From: Spirochaetaceae bacterium
Lineage (GTDB): Bacteria > Spirochaetota > Spirochaetia > Treponematales > Rectinemataceae
Length of the DNA stretch: 64,000 bases
Assembly: GCA_025355995.1 (NCBI GenBank)
Contig: JANXYQ010000069.1
Coordinates: forward strand, 1-64,000
Reading direction: 5' to 3'
The notes under the pieces were generated by a model. That model saw nothing but the letters and a program-made list of their open reading frames with translations. It did not search any database and was not told where the DNA came from. This document shows, piece after piece, positions 53,520-61,963 of this stretch (positions are counted from its first letter, which is position 1; every line of letters starts with the position of its first letter). A program made the translations under genes and the position numbers.

Positions 53520-54721
53520 TCCCGAACCTCCAGGGTCGTCGCGAGGGCGCCGCCCCGCGCGAACGTGATTTCCAGGTCGTCTCCCGCCGCGATCGAAGCC
53601 GCATCGCGTATCGCCGGGCCGCCGGCACCGCATCGGACTACGGAGAAACCGCGAGCGAGCACCGCGGCCGGGCTCATGGCCGCGAGTTCCCGCGTCGCCA
53701 GCTCGAGGCGCCTCGCGCGCAGCTCCATAGCTGATTTCATGCCGCGCCCGAGCGCCTCGCCGGCCTCGTCGAGGCGCCTCGCCGAGGGCATGAACACTCG
53801 CATGAGCCTCGCCTCGACCGCTGATGGCTCGAAGCGGCCCACGAGCAGGCGCGCCCGATCGATCCTCGATCGGATCGCCGTCTCGAGCTCCGCCTCGAAC
53901 TGGCCCACTTCGCGCTTGAGGGCGGCGCGACTCTCGGATACGAGCTCCGCCGCGGCGCTCGGGGTGGGGGCCCGGAGGTCGGCCGCGAAATCCGAGAGCG
54001 CCCAGTCTATCTCGTGGCCAACGGCGCTGATGACGGGGATGCGCGACCGGGCGATGGCCCTGACGACGAGCTCGTCGGAGAAGGGCAGGAGGTCCTCGAG
54101 CGAACCGCCTCCCCTCCCCACGATGATGACATCGCCGAGCGACAGCCGGTTGGCGGCCTCGACCTGTCGGGCGATCTGGGCGGCGGCCTCCTCCCCCTGC
54201 ACCGCGGCCGGGAGGATCACCACGCCCATGCCCGCGTTGCGTCGCCTGAGGACGTTGATGATGTCCCGTATCGCGGCGCCGCTGGGGGAGGTGACGACCG
54301 CGACGCGCGCGGGGAAGCGCGGCAGGGCGCGCTTGCGAGACTCGTCGAAGAGGCCCTCGGCCGCGAGGGCACGCTTCCTTTCCTCGAGCATCGCCAGTAT
54401 GTCGCCCTCGCCGGCCCGATCGAGCTTCTCGACGATCATCTGGTACTGTCCCCGCGCCGCATAGACCGTGATGTTGCCGCGGGCCCGGACGAGGGCGCCG
54501 TCGGCCGGCTCGAACCCGAGGGCCCGGGTCTTGTAGCGGAACATCACGGCCTGGAGCATCGCCCCCCTGTCCTTGAGGGTGAAATAGAGATGTCCGGAAC
54601 TGGCGGGACGGCAGTTGCTTATCTCGCCCTCGACGAGCACGGAGGGCAGCGAGCCCTCGAGGAGCTCCTTCACTATCGCCGTCAGCGCCGTGACGCTCAG
54701 CGGCCGTTCGATGTCGTCCAT
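53516..54721 (-). CDS. xseA: Exodeoxyribonuclease VII large subunit
   Basis: A 401-residue protein. The N-terminal OB fold (LPSVLVEGEISNCRPASSGHLYFTLKD), catalytic domain (VTSPSGAAIRDIINVL, IIVGRGGGSLEDLLPFSDE, ISAVGHEIDWALSDFAAD, RAPTPSAAAEL) and C-terminal coiled coil are intact. The enzyme degrades single-stranded DNA in both directions. I chose ATG 54721 (MDDIERPLSV) because a promoter -10 box lies just upstream; a longer frame from 54790 would run through the promoter. Confidence 0.95.
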   Translation of the reverse strand: MDDIERPLSVTALTAIVKELLEGSLPSVLVEGEISNCRPASSGHLYFTLKDRGAMLQAVMFRYKTRALGFEPADGALVRARGNITVYAARGQYQMIVEKLDRAGEGDILAMLEERKRALAAEGLFDESRKRALPRFPARVAVVTSPSGAAIRDIINVLRRRNAGMGVVILPAAVQGEEAAAQIARQVEAANRLSLGDVIIVGRGGGSLEDLLPFSDELVVRAIARSRIPVISAVGHEIDWALSDFAADLRAPTPSAAAELVSESRAALKREVGQFEAELETAIRSRIDRARLLVGRFEPSAVEARLMRVFMPSARRLDEAGEALGRGMKSAMELRARRLELATRELAAMSPAAVLARGFSVVRCGAGGPAIRDAASIAAGDDLEITFARGGALATTLEVRE

Positions 54722-54730
54722 CACGCCGAT

Positions 54731-54759
54731 ACCATACGGCAAGAGCGGAGGGAAGGCAA
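54731..54759 (-). promoter_or_regulatory. Promoter for xseA-xseB, nearly leaderless
   Basis: On the minus strand TTGCCT (54759-54754), 17-base spacer, TATGGT (54736-54731). The ATG at 54721 is nine bases further, predicting a leader of about three bases. Confidence 0.45.
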
Positions 54760-54783
54760 CAGGCCGCCGCGACCGGCCTGGCT

Positions 54784-54812
54784 GGCACAAGGGGCCCCTC
54801 GCGGACTAGAAT
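54784..54812 (+). promoter_or_regulatory. Candidate promoter for the DEAH helicase gene, leaderless
   Basis: TAGAAT (5 of 6) at 54807-54812; the expected -35 position at 54784-54789 reads GGCACA (3 of 6). ATG 54819 is six bases beyond the -10 box, at the predicted transcription start. Confidence 0.4.
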
Positions 54813-54818
54813 GGAGTC

Positions 54819-57425
54819 ATGGATCCACGCGAGCTCCCCGTCTATCAGCAGAAGGAGCGTATTCTAGAGGCATTGAAGGGCCATCAGGTCATCGTCGTAG
54901 AGAGCCCGACCGGATCGGGCAAGACTACCCAGCTTCCGATCATCCTCCACGAGGCGGGCTACTCCAAGAACGGCCTGATCGGAGTGACCCAGCCGAGGCG
55001 CATCGCCGCGCTCTCGGTATCCGATTTCATAGCCAGGCAGCTAGGCGTCAAGGTATCGGGGCTCGTCGGCTACAAGATGCGCTTCGAGGACAGGACGAGC
55101 GACGCGACGGCGATCAAGATAATGACCGACGGCATCCTCCTCCAGGAGATGAAGCTCGACCCCTCCCTTTCCCGGTACGGCGTGATAATGGTCGACGAGG
55201 CGCACGAGCGAAGCCTCAATATAGACTTCATCCTCGGACTCCTGAAACGCGTGCTGGAGGCGAGGCCGGAATTCAAGGTCATAGTCTCCTCGGCGACGAT
55301 CAACGCGGAGGTCTTCTCCGAGTACTTCGGCGAGTGCCCGGTCGTAAAGATAGAGACCTCCATGTATCCCGTGACCCTCGTCTACGACCCGCCGCTCGCG
55401 GAGGGCTCCGAGCTCGATTTCCGCGCGGCCAACGACGCCATGCAGGCCAAGATCGAGCAGATAGTGTCGCGCATCGTCTCGGAGAAAAGGGAGGGCGACA
55501 TCCTGATCTTCCTCCCGGGCGAGAGGGCGATCAAGGATTGCATGCAACGCCTCGCCTTCGGCTCGGTAGGCGGGAAGCTGCACCTGATCCCGCTCTATTC
55601 GCGGCTCGGAAAGGACGAGCAGGAGCGCGTGTTCGAGAAGGCGCCGCTTTTCAAGACTAAGGTGGTCATCTCGACGAACATCGCCGAGACGAGCGTGACG
55701 ATCGACGGCGTGACTAGCGTGATCGACTCCGGCCTCGCGAAGCTCAATTACTACAACCCGAAGACCTTCACGTCGAGCCTCATCGAGACGCCGACCTCCA
55801 AGGCCTCGTCGAACCAAAGGAAGGGGAGGGCCGGGCGTACCCGTCCCGGGAATTGCTATCGGCTCTACTCGAGGGCCGATTTCGAGAATCGGCCGATCTT
55901 CACGACGGAGGAGATCTACCGCACCGACCTGACCGAGGTCGTGCTCCGCATGGCCGAGCTCGGAATCAGCGAGTTCGAGCGCTTCGAATTCATCTCGGCT
56001 CCGTCCAAGTCGGGCATAGCCGGGGCGATCGACGCGCTCAGCCTGCTCGGCGCCCTCAATCCCGATCGGTCCCTCACGAAAGTGGGCGAGATGATGTGCG
56101 CCTTCCCACTCCTGCCCAGGCATTCGCGCATAATCGTCGAGGCGATACTGGCCTACCCCGACGTCGTCGACGAGGTGCTCATCGCAGCGAGCTTCCTCTC
56201 GACGATGAGCCCGTACATCCTGCCCCCGGGCGAGGAAATGGAGGCCAGGCGCGCCCACCACGCCTTCCGCGATCCCGCGGGCGACTTCATCTCCTACCTC
56301 AAGATGTTCGCCGCCTTCAAGGCCGCGCGCGACGCCGGGCGATGGTGCGAGCGTAATTACCTCGACGAGCGCACGATGCTGGAGATCGTAAGGATCAAGG
56401 AGCAACTCGAGCTGATCGTCTCGGCCATTGGCGTCCCCATCGCAGGGGGCGGCAGCGTCGACGACTATCTTTGCTGCGTGGGAAGGGGACTCATCCAGTT
56501 CGTGTGCGTGCGCCAGGACAGGGGCCTCTTCCGATCGCTCACGGCCGAGAAGATTCAGATTCATCCAGGCTCGGTCATGTACAAGGAAAACCCCCAATAC
56601 ATCGTCGCCGGCGAGATCGTACGCACCACACGCATGTACGCGATGTCCGTCTCGCCGCTGCGCAAGGATATGCTCGCCCGCATCTCGCCTAGGCTCGAGG
56701 GTTTGATCGGCCGCGTTCCCGCGGGGATGCCGGCTCGGGCGGCGAGCCCCGGCGCCTTCGGGGCCCGCGGCGCCGAAGGCGCGGAGCGCGAGCGCGGAGC
56801 CCGCAGGGCGGCGCCTTCGCCGGAGCAGATCGCGGAGTCCTCGGCCGGGGGCCGGCGCCGGGACCGGGACTTCACCAACAAGATAAAGATCGCGTCGGAG
56901 GTCTTCGACCTCGCTGTCGACAAGAAGAAGAAAAAACTGGTGGAGCTTGAATGGGCCAGGCTGCGCAAGGTGCGCGAGGAACTGGACCGCGACTCCCTAG
57001 CCCTCTACAAGGGGATAAAGGGCGTCGTCCTCCTGGGCCGGCAGCGGCTGCTGGACGGCGAGAAGCTGGACTTGATCCTCAAGATAGCCCCCTGGCTCGA
57101 CCTCGAGGCCGACCTGGCCCGCGAATGGCCGCGGCGGCGCAATTTCAAGGCGGAGGAGGAGCTGACCGAGCTCATAGCCGCCCTGGGACACGTGATGCAG
57201 GTGTCCCGCGCGAAGGACAAGACGCAGGAACTCGGCTTCGTCGCCTTATTCACAGATTCGGAGGGCACCTACTGGTTCCGCTGCTCGCGGGGCTTCCACA
57301 CGGCTCTGAACGAGAGCGTCGCCAGCCTGGAATGCCTGGTCGACGAGCTCGGCGAGGACACGAGCGCCGCGGACCGCGAGGCAGTCGGCTCGCTCTATCG
57401 AAAGCTTTCCTCTTTCTTCGAGTAA
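54819..57425 (+). CDS. DEAH-box ATP-dependent RNA helicase (HrpA-like)
   Basis: An 868-residue helicase. Motif I SPTGSGKTTQLP, motif Ia TQPRRIAAL, motif II VDEAHERS, motif III SSATI, motif V STNIAETSVTIDG and motif VI QRKGRAGRTRPG are all present; winged-helix, ratchet and OB-fold regions follow. Residues about 635-690 are an Ala/Gly/Arg-rich low-complexity insert after the OB region (PARAASPGAFGARGAEGAER), and a lysine cluster KKKKK occurs near residue 708. HrpA-like enzymes act in mRNA or rRNA metabolism. It is shorter than Escherichia coli HrpA (1300 residues). Confidence 0.92.
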   Translation: MDPRELPVYQQKERILEALKGHQVIVVESPTGSGKTTQLPIILHEAGYSKNGLIGVTQPRRIAALSVSDFIARQLGVKVSGLVGYKMRFEDRTSDATAIKIMTDGILLQEMKLDPSLSRYGVIMVDEAHERSLNIDFILGLLKRVLEARPEFKVIVSSATINAEVFSEYFGECPVVKIETSMYPVTLVYDPPLAEGSELDFRAANDAMQAKIEQIVSRIVSEKREGDILIFLPGERAIKDCMQRLAFGSVGGKLHLIPLYSRLGKDEQERVFEKAPLFKTKVVISTNIAETSVTIDGVTSVIDSGLAKLNYYNPKTFTSSLIETPTSKASSNQRKGRAGRTRPGNCYRLYSRADFENRPIFTTEEIYRTDLTEVVLRMAELGISEFERFEFISAPSKSGIAGAIDALSLLGALNPDRSLTKVGEMMCAFPLLPRHSRIIVEAILAYPDVVDEVLIAASFLSTMSPYILPPGEEMEARRAHHAFRDPAGDFISYLKMFAAFKAARDAGRWCERNYLDERTMLEIVRIKEQLELIVSAIGVPIAGGGSVDDYLCCVGRGLIQFVCVRQDRGLFRSLTAEKIQIHPGSVMYKENPQYIVAGEIVRTTRMYAMSVSPLRKDMLARISPRLEGLIGRVPAGMPARAASPGAFGARGAEGAERERGARRAAPSPEQIAESSAGGRRRDRDFTNKIKIASEVFDLAVDKKKKKLVELEWARLRKVREELDRDSLALYKGIKGVVLLGRQRLLDGEKLDLILKIAPWLDLEADLAREWPRRRNFKAEEELTELIAALGHVMQVSRAKDKTQELGFVALFTDSEGTYWFRCSRGFHTALNESVASLECLVDELGEDTSAADREAVGSLYRKLSSFFE

Positions 57426-57459
57426 CGCTTCGCTAGGCCTTCGGCTAACGCTTCGCTAG
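57423..57459 (+). repeat. Short direct repeat between the helicase and trmB stops
   Basis: The 14-base unit TAACGCTTCGCTAG occurs at 57423-57436 and 57446-57459, separated by nine bases. The first copy overlaps the helicase stop, the second the trmB stop. It is not a good terminator hairpin. Function unknown. Confidence 0.6.
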
Positions 57460-58136
57460 ATACGATCGAACATGAGCTCCCAGCAGGCCCTGCCGTCCCG
57501 GGAGGCATGGGCCTCGAACTTGGTCTCCGGCCGCCACTCCTGGCGAGGGGCGAAGCCCCCGAAGCGGTTGCGCAATCCGGCCGTGCGCGACAGGACGTCG
57601 AGGGACCAAAGGGCGTAGTCCTCGATGTCGGTCACGAAATACAGATAGCCCCCGCGAGCGAGCCTCGACGCGAGTATCTCCGCCAGCCCCTCGCGGATAA
57701 GCCGGCGCTTATGGTGCCTTTTCTTCGGCCAGGGGTCGGGATAGAAGACGTGCAGGCCCGAGAACGCGCCCGGCTCGATCATGCTCTCGAAGACCTCGAC
57801 GGCGTCGTGGCGGACGATCCGCACGTTGGCTATGCCCCGCGATTTCAGGTCCGAGAGGAGCCTACCGACGCCGGGCGTGTGGACCTCGAGGCCGAGATAG
57901 TTGATCCCCGGGTTCGCCTCGGCGATTTGCCAGGTAGCCCTGCCCATGCCGAATCCGATCTCGGCCACCACGGGATTCGCGTTCCCGAAGGCCGCGCCCA
58001 GGTCCAGTTTCGCCTTCGAGTCGAATTCCAGGCCATATCGCGACCATAGCTCGTCCAGCGCGCGTTTCTGCGCATCCGTCATCCTCCCCGCCCTGAGGAC
58101 GTAGGTGCGGATCCCGCGGTCGCTCTCTTCGCTCAT
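57456..58136 (-). CDS. trmB: tRNA (guanine-N7)-methyltransferase
   Basis: A 226-residue SAM-dependent enzyme making m7G46 in tRNA. SAM-binding EIGFGMGRATWQIAEANP, catalytic PDPWPKKRHHKRRL and the YFVTDIEDYALW segment are the standard TrmB motifs. ATG 58136 overlaps the stop of the lipoprotein gene upstream (ATGA), which fixes the start and excludes a longer frame. Confidence 0.94.
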   Translation of the reverse strand: MSEESDRGIRTYVLRAGRMTDAQKRALDELWSRYGLEFDSKAKLDLGAAFGNANPVVAEIGFGMGRATWQIAEANPGINYLGLEVHTPGVGRLLSDLKSRGIANVRIVRHDAVEVFESMIEPGAFSGLHVFYPDPWPKKRHHKRRLIREGLAEILASRLARGGYLYFVTDIEDYALWSLDVLSRTAGLRNRFGGFAPRQEWRPETKFEAHASRDGRACWELMFDRI

Positions 58137-58807
58137 TTCGCCTTTACCCTTTTCGAGAACGCGCCCATCCTGAGAGCGGGGTCGTAGCCATACGCGCCTA
58201 ACTCTGCGGTCCTCAGGGAGATTTCCTGGCCGAAAACCGCGGAGAGGGGAGAGGGCGAGCCGGGCGCTGCGGGAGAACCTATCAGCGCGCCGGCGCCATC
58301 GAAGGCCAGAGCGAGGGTCTCTGGCCATGACGAGCTGATGGCGAGCCTGCCTCCCGAAAAGGACAGGGTTGGCGCCTTATTCCCAGGGAAGCTTCCCGAT
58401 ATACGAAATTCCTTTTCCGTTCGCTGCCCTGCCGCGTCGATCGCGATCATTCGATACGAGCCCCTGGCCAGGCCGGCGAGCTCGGGAGAGGCAAGGGCGG
58501 AAGCCCCGATCCAGGTGTCGGCGCCCTCGATCGCCTTGATCCAATCGGCGTCGGTCAGCTTCCATGCGAGGGCGGAGTCGTCGTTGACTACCCAGATTTC
58601 GCTGATATTGTCGAGCCCGTCCTCGTCCTTTAGGGAGGCGAACACCGAGAGGCTTTCGTAATCGGTTCCGCCTCCGGCGCCGAGGGCGGGCCGCGTCTCC
58701 AGCCGCCATTCGAGGGCGGCGATCTCGGGAAGCTTATTGCCGCAGCCCGTCCCGATAAGGCAGGCGAGAGCCGCGGCCGCGGCCAAACCCGCGTTCGCAC
58801 TTATCAT
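58133..58807 (-). CDS. Lipoprotein of unknown function
   Basis: A 224-residue protein with lipoprotein signal (LAAAAALACLIGTGC, Cys22). The mature part is beta-rich with an Ig-like or fibronectin-like feel (SLSVFASLKDEDGLDNISEIWVVND, ARGSYRMIAIDAAGQRTEKEFRI) and no catalytic motif. It overlaps hisS by four bases and trmB by four bases, so all three are coupled although their functions differ. I do not recognise a family. Confidence 0.75.
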   Translation of the reverse strand: MISANAGLAAAAALACLIGTGCGNKLPEIAALEWRLETRPALGAGGGTDYESLSVFASLKDEDGLDNISEIWVVNDDSALAWKLTDADWIKAIEGADTWIGASALASPELAGLARGSYRMIAIDAAGQRTEKEFRISGSFPGNKAPTLSFSGGRLAISSSWPETLALAFDGAGALIGSPAAPGSPSPLSAVFGQEISLRTAELGAYGYDPALRMGAFSKRVKAK

Positions 58808-60135
58808 GGCAGAGGCGGCGCGAGCAGCTCTCCCGCGCGGGCCACCAGCAGCGAGGCGTCCCCCGACGGGAGGTTTACGATGACGCTCTGGCGCGTCGCC
58901 AGGTTCCTCAGCTGGGCCGTGCCGCTCGAGGCCTCGTCGGCGCCGAGTATGACCGCCAGCGATATGCCCTTCTTCTCTGCATAGGCGAATTGCTGGGCGA
59001 GCTTGCGCTTTTCGGGGAAGACCTCCGCTGCGATGCCGCCGGCCCGTAGAGCGCGAGCGATGCGGTGATAGGAGGGAGAAAGCCCATCCTCTATCGCGAG
59101 TACGAGCACCTGCGTATATCCGGAGCGTCTTTTAATCTTGTCGAGCGCGTCCAGGGCGGCGAGGAGGCGGTCCAGCCCGATGGAGGAGCCGACGCCGGGC
59201 AAGCGCTTGGTGGTATACAGGCTGGCGAGCTCGTCGTAGCGGCCGCCGGAGCACACGGACCCGATTTCCGGCATAGCGTCGAGGCTGGTCTCGAATACGA
59301 CGCCTGTATAATAATCGAGGCCCCTGGTTATCGACGGGTCGAGTTCCAGCTTCCCGGGGAAGCCGGCCTCGCTCGCGTTGCGCCAAATCTCGCGAAGCCT
59401 CAGCGTGTCGTCCGCGGGACCCCCGGCGTAGGCTTCGATCTTCGCGAGGGTCGACTCGAAATCCGCCTCTTTGGTCACGAACTCCAGCACTTTCGAGGCG
59501 ACTCCTTCGCCGATCTCGGCCGAAAGGAGCCGCTTGACCTCGCCCGGGCCGATCTTCTCGAGCTTGTCGACGAGCCGAAGGACAGCGGCGGATTTCTCGC
59601 GGAGCCCCGAGCCCTCGAGGAAACGGTTGAAGATGCCGCGGTGATTGACGCGGACGGTGAAGCCCCCGATATCGAGGGCGGCCATCGCGTCGGCTATGAG
59701 GAGGATGATATCGGTATCCGCAGAGGCCGAGTCCGTACCGACGATATCGAAGTCGCACTGCATGAATTCGCGGTAGCGGCCTCGCTGGGTGTTCTCGCCG
59801 CGCCATACCTTGGCCATGTGATAGCGCCTGAACGGGAGGTATAGCTCGTCGACATGCTCGGCCATGAAACGAGCGAAGGGCACCGTGAGGTCGAAGCGGA
59901 GCGCCACGTCCCGCCCGCCTTTATCCTGGAAGCGGTAGACCTGCTTATCCGTCTCCCCGCCGCCCTTGCCCAGGAGGACCTCAGCGTACTCGAGGGCCGG
60001 AGTGTCGATAGGCACGAACCCGAAGGAACGGAACACCTTTTCGAGGACTTCCATCAGGGCTCGCCTCGCGGTCTCGTCCTGCGGCAGGTAGTCGCGAAAG
60101 CCCTTAAGGACCCTGGGTTCGATGATTTCGGACAT
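58804..60135 (-). CDS. hisS: Histidyl-tRNA synthetase
   Basis: A 443-residue class II synthetase. Motif 2 is seen in FRRYHMAKVWRGENTQRGRYREFMQCDFDI (in parts), the histidine-binding motif in GLDYYTGVVFE and the C-terminal anticodon domain at about 345-443. The ATG at 60135 has a GGAGGG site six bases upstream; an in-frame ATG 60150 is less likely. It heads a coupled hisS-lipoprotein-trmB unit. Confidence 0.96.
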   Translation of the reverse strand: MSEIIEPRVLKGFRDYLPQDETARRALMEVLEKVFRSFGFVPIDTPALEYAEVLLGKGGGETDKQVYRFQDKGGRDVALRFDLTVPFARFMAEHVDELYLPFRRYHMAKVWRGENTQRGRYREFMQCDFDIVGTDSASADTDIILLIADAMAALDIGGFTVRVNHRGIFNRFLEGSGLREKSAAVLRLVDKLEKIGPGEVKRLLSAEIGEGVASKVLEFVTKEADFESTLAKIEAYAGGPADDTLRLREIWRNASEAGFPGKLELDPSITRGLDYYTGVVFETSLDAMPEIGSVCSGGRYDELASLYTTKRLPGVGSSIGLDRLLAALDALDKIKRRSGYTQVLVLAIEDGLSPSYHRIARALRAGGIAAEVFPEKRKLAQQFAYAEKKGISLAVILGADEASSGTAQLRNLATRQSVIVNLPSGDASLLVARAGELLAPPLP

Positions 60136-60150
60136 GTTCCCTCCGCGCAC

Positions 60151-60179
60151 ATTATGCCCGCCGGCGCCGCCAACTTCAA
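60151..60179 (-). promoter_or_regulatory. Promoter for hisS
   Basis: On the minus strand TTGAAG (60179-60174), 17-base spacer, CATAAT (5 of 6, 60156-60151). A leader of about ten bases with GGAGGG reaches ATG 60135. Confidence 0.5.
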
Positions 60180-60216
60180 GGCCGGCGAGCTTCTCTCGCC
60201 AACGCGAGCCAGATCC

Positions 60217-60245
60217 TTGACGCTCGCTAGTAGTCTGTACATTAT
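60217..60245 (+). promoter_or_regulatory. Promoter for coaX, leaderless
   Basis: TTGACG at 60217-60222, 17-base spacer, CATTAT (4 of 6) at 60240-60245. ATG 60252 is six bases past the -10 box, at the predicted start. No ribosome site. Confidence 0.5.
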
Positions 60246-60251
60246 CTCTAC

Positions 60252-61028
60252 ATGCTGCTTGTCATCGACGTGGGGAACACGAATATCTGCGGGGGCATCT
60301 ACGACGACTCGAAGGGCGCCAAGCTCGCCCATACTCTCCGCATCCATACCGTTCCCAAGAAGACCGAGGATGAATACTCCACGATCTTCAAGGCCATTCT
60401 CCTCGACCGGGGCATAGCTCCCTCATATATAAGCGAGGTAGTGCTAAGCTCTGTTGTCCCGTCGCTCACCGAGGCGATGTGCACCATGTGCGAGCGCCTT
60501 TTCGGCGTGTTCCCCATCGTGCTCGGCCCCGAAGTCTACGCCCGCTTGCCCCTTTCGATACCGAGTCCCCACGAGATAGGAGCCGACCTCGTCGCGGACG
60601 CCCTCGCCGCCTGGCGAAAGACTGGAGGCGCGTCGATCGTCGTCGACTTCGGGACCGCTCTGACCTTTACCTGCGTCGGCCACGAGTCCAATATCCTCGG
60701 AGTCGCCATCGCCCCGGGCCTCGGCACGGCCGTAAACGCGCTATCGCGGGACACAGCGCAATTGCCTTTCGTGCAGCTCGTAGCGCCGCCGAAGGCGATC
60801 GGGACCAATACGATCATGGCGATCCAAGCCGGGGTGATCCACGGCTACATAGGCCTCGTCGAGCATATGGTGACGAAGATCAAGTCCGAGGTGGGCGGGG
60901 AAATCCGGGTTATCGCGACGGGGGGCTTAAGCAAGACCATAGCGAGCCTCACGGAGGCCTTCGATTCGATCGACCCGGACCTAACCCTCGACGGCCTCGC
61001 CTTCGTCGCGGAATACGTCTCGGCTTAA
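60252..61028 (+). CDS. coaX: Type III pantothenate kinase
   Basis: A 258-residue ASKHA-fold kinase catalysing the first step of coenzyme A synthesis without the feedback inhibition of type I. Phosphate loop VIDVGNTNICGGIYD, the GADLVADALAAW motif, DFGTALTFTCV and the GLGTAVNALSRDTAQLP segment are characteristic. Length is normal. It lies between divergent hisS and a convergent small gene. Confidence 0.96.
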   Translation: MLLVIDVGNTNICGGIYDDSKGAKLAHTLRIHTVPKKTEDEYSTIFKAILLDRGIAPSYISEVVLSSVVPSLTEAMCTMCERLFGVFPIVLGPEVYARLPLSIPSPHEIGADLVADALAAWRKTGGASIVVDFGTALTFTCVGHESNILGVAIAPGLGTAVNALSRDTAQLPFVQLVAPPKAIGTNTIMAIQAGVIHGYIGLVEHMVTKIKSEVGGEIRVIATGGLSKTIASLTEAFDSIDPDLTLDGLAFVAEYVSA

Positions 61029-61037
61029 CGGATAATC

Positions 61038-61478
61038 CTATTCCTTCAGCAGCTCGGAGAGCTCGTCCTGCGAGACGAGGTCCGTCTCCGCCTCTCCCGC
61101 CAGCGATGACCTGAGCAGTCCGCCTAGGCGGCCCAGAAGCGCGCGCTGCTCCGCCGCGGCCGCTCCGAGGCGCTGGCCGTCGCCGGCGAAGGCTTGGGCC
61201 CGCGGATAGCCCGCTCCCGAGATGCGGTCCAGCACCCCCGAAAAGGCCTTGACGGTCCGTTCCAGCAGCTTCAGGTATTCGGCCCGCTCGATAAGCAGGG
61301 TGTTCTGCTCGAGCAGGGAGCCGAAAAGCCTGAGGCTCCTATCGAGGAAGTCTACGTCGGCCGCGACGCGCTCGGCGAAGTATTCGGGATCCGTCTCCGT
61401 CGAAAGGATGAGGTCCAGGGACTTGACCAGGACGCTCAAGGAGAACAGGTCGTCCTGGTAGTGTATCATTTGGGGCAT
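61038..61478 (-). CDS. Conserved helical protein of unknown function
   Basis: A 146-residue, mostly helical protein (SLDLILSTETDPEYFAERVAADVDFLDRSLRLFGSLLEQN) with two likely coiled-coil stretches and no recognised catalytic motif. It has no ribosome site before ATG 61478; ATG 61469 three codons later is an alternative. The gene faces away from rpsF, sharing a region of 186 bases. I regard it as real because the codon usage and amino-acid pattern are protein-like and the region is otherwise empty. Confidence 0.65.
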   Translation of the reverse strand: MPQMIHYQDDLFSLSVLVKSLDLILSTETDPEYFAERVAADVDFLDRSLRLFGSLLEQNTLLIERAEYLKLLERTVKAFSGVLDRISGAGYPRAQAFAGDGQRLGAAAAEQRALLGRLGGLLRSSLAGEAETDLVSQDELSELLKE

Positions 61479-61523
61479 GGCTATTGACTTAATGATCGGC
61501 TATCGCCGCCTTCTCGTAAAGTA

Positions 61524-61553
61524 TTGATGAAGCATATCTCTTCATGGTATAAA
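61524..61553 (+). promoter_or_regulatory. Promoter of the rpsF-ssb-rpsR operon
   Basis: TTGATG at 61524-61529, 18-base spacer, TATAAA (5 of 6) at 61548-61553. Predicted start near 61560 gives a leader of about 105 bases. Confidence 0.55.
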
Positions 61554-61565
61554 ACTGGGGCCTAT

Positions 61566-61590
61566 GCGCCCTTCCTCCCCGGGAGGGCGC
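61566..61590 (+). promoter_or_regulatory. Hairpin in the rpsF leader
   Basis: A perfect 7-base stem GCGCCCT with AGGGCGC closes an 11-base loop rich in C and G. It is the first element in the leader. It could belong to the S6:S18-binding autoregulatory structure known upstream of rpsF in many bacteria, but I could not verify the exact fold. Confidence 0.45.
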
Positions 61591-61600
61591 AGGAAAGCGA

Positions 61601-61642
61601 ACCCATCCGCCTATAAGGCGGACCCATCCGCCTATAAGGCGG
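61601..61642 (+). repeat. Tandem 21-base repeat, each with a small hairpin, in the rpsF leader
   Basis: ACCCATCCGCCTATAAGGCGG occurs twice without a gap or mismatch (61601-61621 and 61622-61642). Each copy can fold into a 5-base stem (CCGCC/GGCGG) with a TATAA loop. A third partial trace, ATAAAGTCCATTGG, follows before the ribosome site. Probably regulatory. Confidence 0.85.
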
Positions 61643-61664
61643 ATAAAGTCCATTGGGAGGAACC

Positions 61665-61946
61665 ATGAGACAGTATGAGCTAGTCGCCGTCTTTCCCCCG
61701 GAAGAAGAACTCTTCCGTCAGGGAAAAGAGGCGGTGGTCGCGGAGCTCGCCAAGCAGGGAGCCGCGGACGTCAAGGAAACGGACATGGGCGACCGTCCGC
61801 TCGCGTACACGATCAAGAAGAAGGAGCGCGGCCACTACATCCTCTTCGTGATGAACCTCGACCCGCAGCACGTGACCCCCGCGGAGAAGATGTTCAAGCT
61901 GAACCCCAATCTCCTCAAGTACCTGTTCGTCAGGGCTGAGGACTGA
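61665..61946 (+). CDS. rpsF: 30S ribosomal protein S6
   Basis: A 93-residue S6: MRQYELVAVFPPEEELF opening, central DRPLAYTIKKKERGHYILF and the closing helix. It pairs with S18 on the 30S platform. ATG 61665 has a GGGAGG site; an in-frame ATG 61653 lies before it and is rejected. Confidence 0.96.
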   Translation: MRQYELVAVFPPEEELFRQGKEAVVAELAKQGAADVKETDMGDRPLAYTIKKKERGHYILFVMNLDPQHVTPAEKMFKLNPNLLKYLFVRAED

Positions 61947-61963
61947 GGTAGGGGGGACAGGAT

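Noticed and set aside
57423-57459. Terminator or mobile element end in the TAACGCTTCGCTAG repeat
   Set aside because: No stable stem with a T run forms, and only two copies lie here with no element between them.
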